A stretch of DNA of 20,876 nucleotides from a virus. The position numbers and the translations under genes are program-made. Below the pieces are notes generated by a model. That model had not been told where the DNA came from, did no database searches, and saw only the letters and a program-made list of their open reading frames with translations. The stretch is from positions 1 to 20,876 of IMG/VR virus record IMGVR_UViG_3300044858_001383, one strand, 5' to 3'. Positions 20,298 through 20,876 of the stretch are shown one piece after another. Each line of letters opens with the position of its first letter. Within the stretch, counting starts at the first letter, position 1.

Positions 20298-20298
20298 C
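20281..20298. promoter_or_regulatory. Palindromic operator shared by divergent promoters
   Basis: GTTGACGATCATGTCAAC has 6-bp perfect arms (GTTGAC/GTCAAC) and a 6-bp centre. It contains both divergent -35 boxes. It is the natural target for the Cro-like protein encoded 20 bp away. Only one copy is present here. Confidence 0.75.
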
Positions 20299-20310
20299 AC
20301 CTGTTACTGT
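20282..20310 (+). promoter_or_regulatory. Rightward promoter with extended -10
   Basis: TTGACG (20282-20287), 17-bp spacer, TACTGT (20305-20310) preceded by TGT, giving an extended -10 (TGTTACTGT). The -10 itself matches only about half of the consensus. The expected transcription start falls at 20316-20318, on or next to the ATG of the Cro-like gene. Confidence 0.6.
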
Positions 20311-20317
20311 GCAATCT

Positions 20318-20476
20318 ATGACACCGAAACAACTACTGAAGATTTATGGCTCCCAGAGCGAGATTGCTCGGGCGTTGGGCGTAACCCGGCAGGCTGTGCT
20401 GCGCTGGTTCAAGGAAGACAAGATTCCTGCGTTGCGCCTGTACCAAATTCAATGCGTGCTGAAGGTCAATGAATAA
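20318..20476 (+). CDS. Cro-like repressor (52 aa), probably leaderless
   Basis: The ATG at 20318 gives MTPKQLLKIYGSQSEIARAL, then GVTRQAVLRWFKEDKIPALR and LYQIQCVLKVNE. The helix-turn-helix SEIARALGVTRQAVLRWFKE followed by KIPALRxxQI is the Cro/YdaS-type repressor layout. An in-frame ATG at 20291 (61 aa) lies inside the operator and upstream of the predicted transcription start, so the shorter form is preferred. No RBS precedes 20318, which agrees with a leaderless messenger. It would regulate both divergent promoters. Confidence 0.88.
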   Translation: MTPKQLLKIYGSQSEIARALGVTRQAVLRWFKEDKIPALRLYQIQCVLKVNE

Positions 20477-20783
20477 TCCAGTTACGAATAGCACCGACAT
20501 ATCGTGGGCGTCACAAGCCAATGTGCGCTATTGGGAAAGCGTCAAACACACGCCGTTTGGCAAACTGCGGTTAGCCGATGCGTACCTTGCTCGGATCGGC
20601 GTAGGCGACTGGCAGCAGCGTGCAGAGCGCACCTCGTGGCTTAAGAACTACGTAGGCGACATCCTGCGGTCGTTGGACGATGCCACTGAGGCATACGGCG
20701 ACCCGCACGTTCGAGGCATGGTGCGGGAACTGTGGGGCGAACCCGGCGTGACGAAGTTGAAGGCTAGGTGCAAACCGGCATAA
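20469..20783 (+). CDS. Hypothetical protein (104 aa)
   Basis: ATG at 20469 overlaps the end of the Cro-like gene by 8 nt, with GAAGG just upstream. The product includes SQANVRYWESVKHTPFGKLR, LADAYLARIGVGDWQQRAER and MVRELWGEPGVTKLKARCKP. Helical and basic. I recall no family; its coupling to the regulator suggests a replication or early function. Confidence 0.78.
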   Translation: MNNPVTNSTDISWASQANVRYWESVKHTPFGKLRLADAYLARIGVGDWQQRAERTSWLKNYVGDILRSLDDATEAYGDPHVRGMVRELWGEPGVTKLKARCKPA

Positions 20784-20790
20784 TCGGCGT

Positions 20791-20876
20791 ATGCGCTACG
20801 CCAAACGTCGAGACAACAACCACACCGACATCGTAGAAGCCTTACGTAAGGCAAACTTTGAGGTCATTGACTACGC
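20791..20876 (+). CDS. Start of a probable VRR-NUC-like nuclease, cut by window edge
   Basis: ATG at 20791 and 28 full codons before the right edge. The visible N-terminus MRYAKRRDNNHTDIVEALRK followed by ANFEVIDY resembles the start of phage VRR-NUC/Holliday-resolvase-like nucleases (MRYAKRxDxNxxEIVxALRxAG). The catalytic residues lie beyond the window, so the call is tentative. Confidence 0.6.
   Translation, partial: MRYAKRRDNNHTDIVEALRKANFEVIDY

Overview
The window is one contiguous piece of a tailed double-stranded DNA phage (Caudoviricetes). It has a TerS/TerL packaging pair, a P22-type portal, two large tail appendage proteins, an ERF annealing protein with a YqaJ-type exonuclease, a DUF5906-type helicase and a Cro-like regulator. 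The P22-like portal of 723 residues suggests a short-tailed (podovirus-like) virion, but no tail-tube or capsid gene is present to settle this. The host cannot be read from the sequence. Small-protein families and the moderate GC suggest an environmental proteobacterial host, which is inference only. No integrase, tRNA, CRISPR array or insertion sequence was seen.

Layout. (1) 1-11411, minus strand, read right to left: a small Cys-rich protein, TerS, TerL, four tiny basic proteins, portal, an HNH homing endonuclease, a DUF5856 protein, two small proteins, an S74 self-cleaving tail fibre, two more small proteins, and a tail spike that runs off the left edge. Most joints are TAATG or ATGA overlaps, so this reads as one translationally coupled operon. 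No capsid or scaffold gene lies between portal and fibres. (2) 11412-12442: about 1 kb with almost no coding sequence but rich in structure: nested palindromes, an A/T-rich tract, repeated GTTGC/GCAAC dyads, six GTTAGTA boxes and a strong rightward promoter. It is a candidate regulatory region and/or replication origin. (3) 12443-15625, plus strand: an operon of about 14 very small genes, ended by a GC-rich hairpin. Two type II hammerhead ribozymes (12664-12715 and 13774-13823) sit in its intergenic gaps and bracket a four-gene cassette. (4) 15651-20236, minus strand: the replication/recombination operon (small coiled-coil protein, ERF, several small proteins, YqaJ exonuclease, DUF736-like protein, helicase). 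(5) 20270-20876: a divergent promoter pair sharing one palindromic operator, with a probably leaderless Cro-like gene reading right, then a hypothetical gene and the start of a probable nuclease gene.

How it may work together. The Cro-like protein probably binds the palindrome that contains both -35 boxes and so balances the leftward recombination operon against its own gene. ERF and the exonuclease form a recombination pair and the helicase serves replication. The small-gene operon is driven by a near-consensus promoter, and its messenger would cut itself at two hammerheads, giving processed RNAs with hairpin-capped ends. The hammerhead pair is the standout feature: both have every core nucleotide, they covary, and their outer stems appear to include the upstream stop codon and the downstream ribosome binding site.
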